Assembly: GCA_051293835.1 (NCBI GenBank)
Contig: JBPKMA010000003.1
Coordinates: 1 to 64,000 of the forward strand
Direction of reading: 5' to 3'
Source: DATLZU01 sp051293835
GTDB taxonomy: Bacteria > Nitrospirota > Nitrospiria > Nitrospirales > Nitrospiraceae
Length of the DNA: 64,000 nucleotides
The number at the start of each line of letters is the position of its first letter. Position 1 is the first letter of the stretch. The position numbers and the translations under genes were made by a program. The notes beneath the pieces were generated by a model that did no database searches, was not told the origin of the DNA, and saw nothing but the letters and a program-made list of their open reading frames with translations. This document shows positions 35,980-44,482 of the stretch, one piece after another.

Positions 35980-36047
35980 CCGCGAGTCGTCATGTCTCAG
36001 CGTTCAGCAGCACCAAGGCTGAGCGCTGAGGGCTGGTAGTTGGGAAG

Positions 36048-36145
36048 GCCCGACAACGTCCTCGGGCTGCGGGCTGGCAAGGACGCCAGTGCCGTTGGGG
36101 AAGTCGCAAGGGCTTCCGCCGGCGGATGCTGGCGCCTTTGTTTTT
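36048..36145 (+). promoter_or_regulatory. ANTAR-type tandem hexaloop leader 2 with terminator (orphan)
   Basis: Hairpin 1: GCCCGA/TCGGGC with a C-C mismatch closing the loop AACGTC (36055-36060). Hairpin 2: CTGGC/GCCAG (36074-36078 with 36085-36089), loop AAGGAC. Both loops satisfy A1 and G4. The terminator stem (36084-36094 with 36123-36134, one bulge) reuses the right arm of hairpin 2 and is followed by CCTTTGTTTTT. No intact gene follows before the next promoter at 36312, so the leader is an orphan, probably the copy that belonged to the decayed glnA. Confidence 0.75.
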
Positions 36146-36311
36146 GACGCGAAGGGGGACAAGTAGGAGGGACCAAATAAGGAATGCGAAGAGAGCCAGC
36201 GGAACACTGAGGCGCGAGGCACGGGCTCATCCCATCGAGAAGGGAGCTGTGGCACTTGCCGTCTGTGGTGCCGCGAAAGTATTGAAATGGATTTCCCTGT
36301 AAAAGGGAGAT
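36146..36311 (+). other. Gene-free interval after the orphan leader
   Basis: No open reading frame with coding character, no recognisable remnant and no second promoter were seen between the orphan leader and the nadE promoter. A TGGCAC at 36251 is not followed by a correctly spaced TTGC and is not a sigma-54 promoter. Confidence 0.5.
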
Positions 36312-36341
36312 TTGACAGTCCCACGGTTCAGGTGCTATCCT
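36312..36341 (+). promoter_or_regulatory. Predicted sigma-70 promoter of the nadE leader
   Basis: TTGACA (36312-36317, perfect -35) and TATCCT (36336-36341) with an 18-base spacer. The expected transcription start at about 36348 falls directly before the first hairpin of the third ANTAR leader. Confidence 0.65.
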
Positions 36342-36353
36342 GGCCACGCTTTA

Positions 36354-36439
36354 GGGGGAGACAACGGCGTCTCCCTTCAATGTGGTCGGAGGACAATGAC
36401 GTCCTTGGTCCCGGAGCGGGATTGAGGGCGTTTTTTTTT
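36354..36439 (+). promoter_or_regulatory. ANTAR-type tandem hexaloop leader 3 with terminator
   Basis: Hairpin 1: GGGAGAC/GTCTCCC (36356-36362 with 36369-36375), loop AACGGC. Hairpin 2: AGGAC/GTCCT (36390-36394 with 36401-36405), loop AATGAC. Both loops carry A1 and G4. A 13-bp terminator stem (36400-36412 with 36418-36430, loop GGAGC) begins within hairpin 2 and is followed by nine T (36431-36439). It lies 38 bases before the nadE start and would gate nadE-amt-glnB-glnD-glnA. Confidence 0.9.
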
Positions 36440-36476
36440 GGGGAAGCCGCCAGGTCCAAGTTGGCAGCTTATTGCC

Positions 36477-38252
36477 ATGCGTTCCTTTCGTATCGCCATG
36501 GTCCAGATGAATCCTACGGTGGGTGATCTGGACGGCAACGTCAAACGGATCGTTGGGTGGCTCCGCGAAGCCAGAAAGGCCAAAGCGGATCTGGTGGCTT
36601 TCCCCGAATTGGCGGTAACGGGCTATCCGCCCGAAGATCTCTTATTGAAACCTCGCTTCGTCGAGGACAATCGTCTGGCGCTGCAAGAAGTGGTTCGGGA
36701 ATGCCGGGATATTGCCGCGGTCGTAGGATACGTGGGGCAGGGCGGGGCGTCGGAGCACAAGAGCCTCTCGCCAATGGTTGTCCCGGCCAGCCGGCACGAA
36801 CTTTACAACGCCGCCGCTGTCATCGTGGATCAGCGTGTGGTCGCAACCTACAGCAAATGGTTCCTGCCGAACTACGGCGTGTTCGACGAGAGCCGATATT
36901 TTCATCCTGGTCGGCGCCTTCCCATCGTGACGCTGAACGGCACCGTCTTGGGGGTGAACATTTGTGAGGATATCTGGCTGCCGGAAGGACCGACTAGGAT
37001 TCAGGCGTGGGCCGGCGCGGAGGTGATCGTCAATATCAACGCTTCCCCCTTTCATGTGGGCAAGAGCCGGTACCGAGAACAGATGCTGGCCACCCGGGCC
37101 CGCGAAAACGGTGTGATCCTGACGTACACCAACACCGTCGGTGGGCAGGACGAGCTGGTGTTTGACGGGAACAGTCTGATTCTGGATCAAACGGGCGAGG
37201 TGATCGCGCGGGGCAAGGCGTTCGAGGAGGACCTTTTGGTTGCCGATCTCAACGTTGAGGCGGTGGCCCGGTTCCGGATGGCGCATGGCCGGAGGAAGGC
37301 GGCTGGGAAATTCGCTTCGGTGATCGACCGAGTCGATCTTACGATGCCGACCGCCAGCCGGAAGCGGGTGCCCGTCGTTCCGCCGTTGGCGACGCCGCTC
37401 GATTCGATCGAAGAGGTCTATCGGGCTTTGACGCTGGGCGTGCGCGATTATGTGCGCAAGAACGGGTTCAGGCGCGTGGTAATCGGGCTCAGCGGGGGCG
37501 TGGATTCGGCGTTGACGGCGGTGATCGCGGTAGATGCGCTGGGGCCGGCCAACGTGCTGGGTGTCTTCATGCCGTCGCCGTACACCTCCAGAGAAAGCCG
37601 CGAGGATGTCGCTGATCTGGTCCGGCGGCTGGGCATCGCGCTGTGGACGATTCCCATCACCGGACCGTTCCGATCCTACCTGAGAGCACTGGCGCCGGTC
37701 TTTGGAGACCGGCCCGCCGACACGACGGAAGAAAATTTGCAGGCCAGGATCCGGGGCAACATCCTGATGGCGTTCTCCAACAAGTTCGGACATCTCGTCC
37801 TGACCACTGGCAACAAGAGCGAAATGAGTGTTGGGTACGCCACGCTGTACGGGGACATGGCCGGCGGCTTTGCGGTGATCAAAGACGTACCCAAGACGAT
37901 GGTGTACGAACTGGCGCGGCTGCGCAATCGCCGGGGCGAGCGTGCGGTGATTCCCAAACGGATCCTCGATCGTCCGCCGACGGCCGAGCTGAAACCCGAC
38001 CAGAAGGATGAAGACACGCTGCCTCCTTATGCGACGCTGGATCCGATCTTGAAAGCCTATGTGGAGGAGGATCGGTCGCTCGAAGAGATCGTCGCCATGG
38101 GGTTCGACCGCGAGACCGTCGCGCGGGTTATCGGAATGGTGGATCGCAGCGAATACAAGCGGCGTCAGGCGCCGATCGGGATCAAGATCACGCACCGGGC
38201 GTTCGGCAAGGATCGGCGGATGCCGATCACCAACGGATACCGGAGCATGTGA
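36477..38252 (+). CDS. nadE: Glutamine-dependent NAD(+) synthetase
   Basis: 591 residues from ATG 36477; the frame extends to 36438, but that lies in the terminator T run. The N-terminal amidase domain has the nitrilase triad (Glu in FPELAVTGYPPEDLL, Lys in YSKWFLPNYGVFDES, Cys in LGVNICEDIW). The C-terminal synthetase domain has the PP-loop GLSGGVDSALTAV and FMPSPYTSRESREDV. It uses glutamine nitrogen to amidate deamido-NAD. Its place behind an ANTAR leader and ahead of amt-glnB-glnD-glnA ties NAD synthesis to nitrogen supply. Confidence 0.97.
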   Translation: MRSFRIAMVQMNPTVGDLDGNVKRIVGWLREARKAKADLVAFPELAVTGYPPEDLLLKPRFVEDNRLALQEVVRECRDIAAVVGYVGQGGASEHKSLSPMVVPASRHELYNAAAVIVDQRVVATYSKWFLPNYGVFDESRYFHPGRRLPIVTLNGTVLGVNICEDIWLPEGPTRIQAWAGAEVIVNINASPFHVGKSRYREQMLATRARENGVILTYTNTVGGQDELVFDGNSLILDQTGEVIARGKAFEEDLLVADLNVEAVARFRMAHGRRKAAGKFASVIDRVDLTMPTASRKRVPVVPPLATPLDSIEEVYRALTLGVRDYVRKNGFRRVVIGLSGGVDSALTAVIAVDALGPANVLGVFMPSPYTSRESREDVADLVRRLGIALWTIPITGPFRSYLRALAPVFGDRPADTTEENLQARIRGNILMAFSNKFGHLVLTTGNKSEMSVGYATLYGDMAGGFAVIKDVPKTMVYELARLRNRRGERAVIPKRILDRPPTAELKPDQKDEDTLPPYATLDPILKAYVEEDRSLEEIVAMGFDRETVARVIGMVDRSEYKRRQAPIGIKITHRAFGKDRRMPITNGYRSM

Positions 38253-38307
38253 CCTCCGCCGGTCGACAATGATCCGATCGCCGGTGGGTACCAAGAGGGA
38301 GGCGCTG

Positions 38308-39623
38308 GTGGAAACACGAAATCGGTGCGGGGTGCTGATCGCGGGAGGCGTCATCGGTTTTCTGGAGGGAGCAGCCGATGTATGGGCGCAAGGTGCTGTG
38401 CCCGCTGCGAGAGGAATCGACAGTGGAGACACGGCCTGGATGTTGACCGCGTCCGCTCTGGGACTGGCAATGATCGCGCCAGGCATCACCTTCTTCTCCG
38501 GCCGGTTGGTCCGCAGCAAGAATGTGATCGGCACGATGGTGCAAAGCTTCGCCATCCTGTGCGCGGTCAGTCTCATCTGGGTGATTTGCGGTTGCAGCCT
38601 CGCCTTCGGGCCGGACCGCGGCGGAGTGATCGGCGGACTCGATTGGGCTGGTCTGAGCGGTGTCGGGGCGACGCCCAATCCGGCTTACGGTCCGGCAATT
38701 CCGCACACGGCCTTCATACTGTTCCAATTGCTGTTCGCCTCGTTCACCTCAGCGTTGATCATCGGCGCTTTCGCCGAGCGGATGAAATTCCGCGCGATGT
38801 TGGCGTTCGCGGTGCTGTGGTCGCTGTTCGTGTATGCGCCCCTAGCCCATTGGATCTGGGGCGGAGGGTGGCTGAGCAAACTGGGCACCGTCGATTTCGC
38901 CGGAGGGACCGTCGTCCACATCGGATCCGGGTTGAGCGCGCTGGCCTGTGCGCTGGTCGTGGGGCAGCGGCGTGGGTGGCGACCGGCGGATTATATAGCC
39001 CCCCACAACCTTCCGTATGGACTCCTCGGCGCGGGCCTGCTCTGGGTTGGATGGTTTGGGTTCAACGGCGGGAGCGCGAGGGGCGCCAATGCGGCGGCGG
39101 TCAATGCACTGGTGGTCACGCACCTGACGGCGGCGACTACCGCTCTTTCCTGGATGATCGTCGAATGGCAACGTCGCGGCAAACCCACTGTTCTTGGGGT
39201 GGCCAGCGGCGCCGTTGCTGGCCTGGCCACATCTATAGCCGGCGCCGGGTTCGTCGGTCCGAACGCCGCGATCCTGATTGGTCTGGCCGTGGGAGGCTGC
39301 TCCTATCTGGTGATTGTGTGGAAGGGACGGATCGGCTATGATGACACCCTTGACGTCGTCGGGACGCACGGCATCGGAGGTGGGCTAGGGACGTTAGCGG
39401 TGGAGGCGCGTCCAAGGCGATCAATCCTGTCAGGACGGACGGTCTGTTCTTTGGCAATTCCTCCCAGTTGGTCGCTCAAACCGTGGTGTCGGCCGCAGTG
39501 TGCAGTTTCGTCGGCTCCTACGTCATTCTGAAGTTGATCGAGAACGTGATGGGGCTGCGCGTCTCGCAGGAAGAAGCCATTGGACTGGATCTGACACAAC
39601 ACAACGAACGGGCGTATTCGTGA
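38308..39623 (+). pseudogene. amt: Ammonium transporter, Amt family (copy 2, frameshifted)
   Basis: GTG 38308 follows GAGGGAGG. The protein matches copy 1 from ARGIDSGDTAWMLTASALG through the first pore histidine (DFAGGTVVHIGSG) and DVVGTHGIGGG. At about 39397-39408 four bases are missing relative to copy 1, so the frame changes; the expected ending (GASKAINPVRTDGLFFGN to HNERAYS) continues in another frame to TGA 39621-39623. Several otherwise conserved positions are altered (FSGRLVRSKN for FYGGLVRSKN). Likely inactive: it loses the last helix and the C-terminal tail that PII contacts. Confidence 0.85.
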
Positions 39624-39635
39624 TGAGGAGCGAAT

Positions 39636-39710
39636 AGCAAGCAGCGAATAGCGCATAGGGAAGCGCGGAGAGCAAACCGGCGACATGTCGGCGGTGATTC
39701 GCTGCTTGCT
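39636..39710 (+). repeat. 14-bp perfect inverted repeat in amt-glnB spacer
   Basis: AGCAAGCAGCGAAT (39636-39649) and its exact complement ATTCGCTGCTTGCT (39697-39710) flank 47 bases. A transcript could fold this into a long-looped hairpin whose right arm ends just before the glnB ribosome binding site (GGGAG near 39713). Confidence 0.6.
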
Positions 39711-39722
39711 GAGGGAGATGTT

Positions 39723-40061
39723 ATGAAGCTGATTGAAGCGATCATCAAGCCGTTCAAACTGGATGAAGTGAAGGATGCGCTCCTCGAGATTGGCATTCAG
39801 GGGATGACGGTGACCGAGGTCAAGGGATTCGGCCGGCAGAAGGGCCACAAAGAGACGTACCGCGGCACGGAGTACACGATCGAGTTCGTGCCCAAGGTGA
39901 AGATCGAGATTGCGGTGACGGACAGCCAGGTTCCTCGCGTGATCGAGACGATCGCCCGGACGGCCAGAACCGGCAGCATCGGCGACGGCAAGATCTTCGT
40001 GCGGGACCTGAGCGCGGCGGTCCGCATCAGAACGGGCGAAACGGGGGAAAGCGCATTGTGA
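39723..40061 (+). CDS. glnB: Nitrogen regulatory protein PII (copy 2)
   Basis: 112 residues with Y51 in the T-loop TYRGTEYTIEFVPKVK and the C-terminal TGSIGDGKIFVRDL. Differs from copy 1 by a few conservative changes (for example GIQGM for GVQGM, IETIART for LEAITRA). The stop overlaps the glnD GTG start by four bases, so it is made together with the enzyme that uridylylates it. Confidence 0.97.
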   Translation: MKLIEAIIKPFKLDEVKDALLEIGIQGMTVTEVKGFGRQKGHKETYRGTEYTIEFVPKVKIEIAVTDSQVPRVIETIARTARTGSIGDGKIFVRDLSAAVRIRTGETGESAL

Positions 40062-42748
40062 AATCCGTTCCAGCACACGATTCCTTCCTCAACGTTCTGG
40101 GGGACGGTGAGGTTGAGAGCGTCGGGACGATGTTGGCCGAGCACCGCCGCGCCATCCACCAGCGATTGGAAGAGGGCGCCTCCGGTGTCGAAGTAGTCTC
40201 GGCGATTACCGATCTGATGGATGGCCTCATCGCCGGACGGTACCGGAATGCGGTGCGCAAGGGCGGGGAGGACTTCGCTCTGGCCGGCTTCCAACACTGC
40301 TGTCTGGTCGCACTAGGCGGGTACGGCCGCCGGGAGCTCGCGCCCCATTCGGACATTGATCTTATGTTTCTGTTCCGGCCGGAAGCGGACCGTGTGGTGC
40401 CGGAATTGGTCCGCCGCGTGCTGCACCCACTGTGGGATGTCGGTTTGCAAGTGGGTCACAGCGTGCGGACGATCCAGGATTGCGTCGAACTGGCCGCATC
40501 GGATTTGACGATCCGGACCTCCTTGATGGAAGCGCGGTTCCTGGCTGGCAGTCCCGAACTGTTTCAGGAATTCCACGGGAAGTATTTCCGCAAGGTGGTG
40601 TCGAAAGGCACGGACGCCTATCTGGAGCGCAAGCTCGCTGAACGACGGCGTGAGTACGAAAAGTTCGGCGAAACGGTGTATTTACTGGAGCCCAACGTCA
40701 AGAAAAGCAAAGGCGGGTTGCGGGACCTGCACATGCTGCAATGGGCAGGAATGGCCCGCTTTCATGCGCCGACGGTCCGCGAACTGTCTGACCGCGGCCT
40801 GATCTCCCGGGAGGATTACGCGGCGTTGTGCGACGCCCGGGAATTTCTTTGGCGTACGAGGGCCTTCATGCATTTTCGAGCTGGAATGGCGCAGGAGATC
40901 CTGACGTTCGATGAACAGGTCTGGTTGGCCGAAAAGTTCGGATTCCGCGACAAGCCGAACTTGCTGGCCGTCGAGCAGTTCATGCAACAGTATTACCGCC
41001 ACACGATGGGGTTGCATGAGCGGTGCATGCGGTTTGTAGACCGCTGTCGCCGCGTGCCGTTCCGGCAGCGACTGGTCCGGATCCTGCCGGCGCCCCGCGT
41101 GGAGGAGGATTTTGTCGTGATCGGCGGCGCGCTCGGCGTCCGCGCCGAGCGGCGGACTCGTGTGTTGAACAGCCCCGTGAAGCTGTTGCGGCTGTTCGAT
41201 CTGGCGCGGGAAAGGCGGCTGGCGCTCGACCCGTCTTTGCTGGAGGACATCCATCGCCATGCCGGGCACCTGCCGGGCGAAGCGTTTCGCACGCCCGACG
41301 TCAGCCGGAGCTTTGCGCGTATTCTGTCCGGTCCCGGAGCGGCGCAGACGTTGCAGGCTATGCACCGAGCGTCTCTGCTGGAGAAACTGATCCCCGCCTT
41401 CGCGACGGTGCGCGGCCTGATGCAGTTCAACCAGTATCACAAGTACACGGTGGACGAGCACAGTCTGTTGGCTGTGGCGAAGGCCGAAGCGTTAGAGCAG
41501 GATCAGGGAATGCTGGGCGATGTCTACCGGCAAATCAAGCGCAAGGACATCCTGCACCTGGCCGTGCTGCTTCACGATTTGGGCAAGGGCCGTGAGGAAG
41601 ATCACTGCGAAGTCGGAAGAAAGATCGCGGAGGATGCGGCGGCGCTGCTCGGGTTCGACGAGCAGGAGACGCGCACGCTGGTCTTCCTAGTGCACCGGCA
41701 TCTGCTCATGGCCCACACGGCGTTTCGGCGCGATCCTTACGACGAGAAGGTGCTGCTGCTGTTCGCCCGTGAAGTGGGGACGCCCGAAGTGCTACAGAAA
41801 ATGCTGATTCTCACAGCGGCCGATATTGCCGCGGTGGGTCCTGGCATGTTGACAAAGTGGAAGGAGTCGCTGTTGATCGAGCTCTATCTGCGGACGATGC
41901 CGGAAGTCTCGGGCGAACGGGGGACGGCGGACGAGCCGGAGCGGTGGAAATGGGTGGTGAGCGAGGTGGCGCACCAGGCCTCGCTCGTGGGGCTGCACGC
42001 CGTGGCTTCCGACTGGGTCGAAGCGCAACTGCGACAATTTCCCCTGCGGTATGTCTATGGCACGCCGCCAAATCGCATTGCGGCCCATCTGGTGGCGATC
42101 AGCCGGCTCAAGGAAGGGCAGGTGTTGGTGGAGGCCGAGTTCAATCCGTCGCTGGGCACCTGTGAGTATGCGGTGGTGACGTTCAACGATCTGATCCCTG
42201 GGGTGTTTTCCAAGATCGCCGGCGTCATGGCGGCCAGCGGGCTGCAGATTCTTGACGCGCAGATTCTCACTCGCCACGATGGCGTCGTCGTCGACACGTT
42301 CCAGGTGGCCGATCTGGACTACAACGGTGCGCCGCCGCCTGAGCGACTGCAAGCGATCAGCCGCACCATCGTCGCGGCGTTAAAGGGCGAGGTGCGGATC
42401 GACGAGTTGATGCGGCGCAGCGCCAGGATCTCGTCGAGCCGACCGTTTCCGTCCAACCGGCAGCCGACCGAAGTGCGGGTCGACAACGAGACGTCCGACC
42501 GCTTCACGATCATCGATGTGTTTGCAGATGACCGTCAGGGCCTGCTGTACGTCATCACCAACGCACTCTTCCGGCTCAACCTGTCGGTGCACGCGGCCCG
42601 TATTTCCACGCGGCTCGATCAGGTCGCCGACGTGTTTTACGTGACGGACCTGCAAGGCCGGAAGATCGAGGACCACGCTCACTTGGAGGCCATTCGCGCT
42701 GCGGTGGAGGCGGAGATCGAAGCGTTCCTCAGCAAGAAGGTCGCATAA
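40058..42748 (+). CDS. glnD: Bifunctional PII uridylyltransferase/uridylyl-removing enzyme
   Basis: 896 residues, full length, GTG start overlapping glnB. Nucleotidyltransferase motif GGYGRRELAPHSDIDLMFLF (about residues 87-106), HD hydrolase motif HLAVLLHDLGKGREEDHCEV (about 503-522) and two C-terminal ACT domains (LIPGVFSKIAGVMAASGLQI near 715; FADDRQGLLYVITNALFRLN near 824). It adds or removes UMP on PII in response to glutamine. Confidence 0.98.
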   Translation: MKSVPAHDSFLNVLGDGEVESVGTMLAEHRRAIHQRLEEGASGVEVVSAITDLMDGLIAGRYRNAVRKGGEDFALAGFQHCCLVALGGYGRRELAPHSDIDLMFLFRPEADRVVPELVRRVLHPLWDVGLQVGHSVRTIQDCVELAASDLTIRTSLMEARFLAGSPELFQEFHGKYFRKVVSKGTDAYLERKLAERRREYEKFGETVYLLEPNVKKSKGGLRDLHMLQWAGMARFHAPTVRELSDRGLISREDYAALCDAREFLWRTRAFMHFRAGMAQEILTFDEQVWLAEKFGFRDKPNLLAVEQFMQQYYRHTMGLHERCMRFVDRCRRVPFRQRLVRILPAPRVEEDFVVIGGALGVRAERRTRVLNSPVKLLRLFDLARERRLALDPSLLEDIHRHAGHLPGEAFRTPDVSRSFARILSGPGAAQTLQAMHRASLLEKLIPAFATVRGLMQFNQYHKYTVDEHSLLAVAKAEALEQDQGMLGDVYRQIKRKDILHLAVLLHDLGKGREEDHCEVGRKIAEDAAALLGFDEQETRTLVFLVHRHLLMAHTAFRRDPYDEKVLLLFAREVGTPEVLQKMLILTAADIAAVGPGMLTKWKESLLIELYLRTMPEVSGERGTADEPERWKWVVSEVAHQASLVGLHAVASDWVEAQLRQFPLRYVYGTPPNRIAAHLVAISRLKEGQVLVEAEFNPSLGTCEYAVVTFNDLIPGVFSKIAGVMAASGLQILDAQILTRHDGVVVDTFQVADLDYNGAPPPERLQAISRTIVAALKGEVRIDELMRRSARISSSRPFPSNRQPTEVRVDNETSDRFTIIDVFADDRQGLLYVITNALFRLNLSVHAARISTRLDQVADVFYVTDLQGRKIEDHAHLEAIRAAVEAEIEAFLSKKVA

Positions 42749-42759
42749 GTACCGGCGGC

Positions 42760-42790
42760 GGCTGCGCCGACGAGTTCGGCGCAGCCTTCT
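42760..42790 (+). terminator. Hairpin between glnD and glnA
   Basis: An 11-bp perfect stem (42760-42770 with 42776-42786, loop CGAGT) followed only by TTCT. The T run is short, so this is a weak terminator or a processing hairpin that could set the glnD:glnA ratio. Confidence 0.55.
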
Positions 42791-42809
42791 CAACGAAGGA
42801 GGAAAGAGC

Positions 42810-44219
42810 ATGAATGTGCGAGAGGTTTTGGAATTTGCGAAGAAACATAAAGTATTGGTGGTGGATCTCAAGTTCTGCGACCTGTTGGGGACGTGGCAGC
42901 ACTTCTCGATTCCGGTCGAGGAACTGAACGAAGACCTCTTCAAGGACGGATCGGGATTCGATGGGTCGTCGATCCGTGGGTGGAAGGCGATCCAGAACAG
43001 CGACATGTTGGCGATCCCAGACCCGGCCACGGCCTGTCTGGACCCGTTTGCCGCCGTGCCGACCTTGAGCTTGGTCTGCAATGTGGTCGATCCGATCACA
43101 CGCGAGAATTATGACCGCGATCCGCGGTTCATCGCGCAGAAGGCGGAGAAATATTTGCAGAGCACGAAGATTGGCGACACCTCTTACTGGGGACCGGAAG
43201 CCGAATTCTTCATCTTCGATCACGCTCGCTACGATCAGAACAGCCACAGCGGGTACTATTTCATCGATTCCGACGAGGGGATCTGGAACGCGGGTAAGGA
43301 AGGCGTCAATCTCGGTTCGAAGCCCAGGCATAAGGAAGGTTACTTTCCCGTGGCGCCGACCGACACGCACCAGGACATCCGCAGCGAAATGATCTTGGAG
43401 ATGCAAAAGGTCGGCATGCTGGTTGAAAAACATCATCATGAAGTCGCCACGGCGGGCCAGGCGGAGATCGACATCCGTTTCGACACGCTGGTCAACATGG
43501 CCGATAAGATGATGATGTATAAATACATCGTGAAGAACGTCGCGCGACGCCACAACAAAACGGTAACCTTCATGCCGAAGCCTATCTTTGGCGACAATGG
43601 GTCCGGCATGCATACGCACCAAAGCCTCTGGAAGGAGGGCAAGCCGCTGTTCGCGGGTAAGGAGTACGCCGGCATCTCCCAGACGTGCCTGTATTACATC
43701 GGCGGCATTCTAAAGCATGCGAAAGCGCTCGCCGCGTTCACCAATCCGACGACGAATTCCTACAAGCGGCTCACGCCGGGCTTTGAAGCGCCGGTACTGC
43801 TGGCCTATTCGAGCCGCAACCGGTCGGCGGGCATCCGCATCCCAATGTATTCGCCCAGTCCCAAGGCCAAGCGGATCGAAGTGCGGTTCCCCGATCCGGC
43901 TTGCAATCCCTATCTTGCGTTCGCCGCCATGTTGATGGCGGGACTGGACGGGATCGAGAACAAGATCAACCCGGGCGAACCGGCGGACAAGGACCTGTAC
44001 GATTTGGAACCCAAGGAGGCGGCGAAGATTCCGACCATGCCGGGCAGTCTGGACGAGGCGCTCAACAATCTGGAGCGCGATCACCAGTTCCTGCTTAAGG
44101 GCGGTGTGTTCAGTGAGGATTTCATCGAGACCTGGATCAATTATAAGCGGAGCAAAGAAGTTGACCAACTCCGCCTGCGACCCCATCCGTACGAATATTT
44201 CATGTATTACGACGTGTAG
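42810..44219 (+). CDS. glnA: Glutamine synthetase type I
   Basis: 469 residues, the GSI length, with AAGGAGGAAAG before the ATG. Conserved segments include FDGSSIRGWKAIQNSDM, the ATP-site FMPKPIFGDNGSGMHTHQSL and NRSAGIRIPMYSPSPKAKRI. The adenylylation tyrosine is Y397 in DKDLYDLEPKEA, so GlnE control is expected, and two GlnE-type genes lie at 58.3-62.5 kb. It makes glutamine from glutamate, ammonia and ATP. Confidence 0.98.
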   Translation: MNVREVLEFAKKHKVLVVDLKFCDLLGTWQHFSIPVEELNEDLFKDGSGFDGSSIRGWKAIQNSDMLAIPDPATACLDPFAAVPTLSLVCNVVDPITRENYDRDPRFIAQKAEKYLQSTKIGDTSYWGPEAEFFIFDHARYDQNSHSGYYFIDSDEGIWNAGKEGVNLGSKPRHKEGYFPVAPTDTHQDIRSEMILEMQKVGMLVEKHHHEVATAGQAEIDIRFDTLVNMADKMMMYKYIVKNVARRHNKTVTFMPKPIFGDNGSGMHTHQSLWKEGKPLFAGKEYAGISQTCLYYIGGILKHAKALAAFTNPTTNSYKRLTPGFEAPVLLAYSSRNRSAGIRIPMYSPSPKAKRIEVRFPDPACNPYLAFAAMLMAGLDGIENKINPGEPADKDLYDLEPKEAAKIPTMPGSLDEALNNLERDHQFLLKGGVFSEDFIETWINYKRSKEVDQLRLRPHPYEYFMYYDV

Positions 44220-44328
44220 GCGAATACACCAACGGTATCTGGCGAACACCCAAACCGATCGCAGAACGCAACGCAAAGGAGTGTGGTCGCTGAAAGACTG
44301 ACGGCTGTTTGGTATTCGCGGAACTGAA

Positions 44329-44438
44329 GCCCGACAACGTCGTCGGGCGGGACGCCGGTTGTGTGTGACGAGACCGGCGCAATGGCAAAGGCGCCAACCG
44401 CCATGGGTCTGTCAGAAGGGGAGGTGTGGCGCCTTTTT
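44329..44438 (+). promoter_or_regulatory. ANTAR-type tandem hexaloop leader 4 with terminator
   Basis: Hairpin 1: GCCCGAC/GTCGGGC (44329-44335 with 44342-44348), loop AACGTC. Hairpin 2: TGGC/GCCA (44383-44386 with 44393-44396), loop AAAGGC; this stem is short. Both loops have A1 and G4. An additional 7-bp hairpin (44353-44359 with 44373-44379) stands between them. The terminator stem GGCGCCA/TGGCGCC (44390-44396 with 44427-44433) shares the right arm of hairpin 2 and is followed by five T. It lies between glnA and the NifA-like gene and no good promoter was found before it, so it may gate read-through from glnA. Confidence 0.72.
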
Positions 44439-44442
44439 GTTT

Positions 44443-44462
44443 GTCGGCCAAGCTTGGCCGAC
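44443..44462 (+). promoter_or_regulatory. 20-bp perfect palindrome
   Basis: GTCGGCCAAGCTTGGCCGAC is its own reverse complement. It lies just after the leader terminator and 20 bases before the ATG of the NifA-like gene, so it may be an operator or an RNA hairpin that masks the start region. Confidence 0.6.
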
Positions 44463-44482
44463 GGGATCATACTGGTGGATAC

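Noticed and set aside
36251..36265. TGGCAC as part of a sigma-54 promoter before nadE
   Set aside because: TTGC follows directly instead of after five bases, so the GG-GC spacing is wrong.
36642..38678. 678-codon open frame on the - strand opposite nadE and amt copy 2
   Set aside because: The + strand encodes conserved enzyme motifs throughout; the antisense peptide is Arg/Pro/His-rich and has no recognisable domain.
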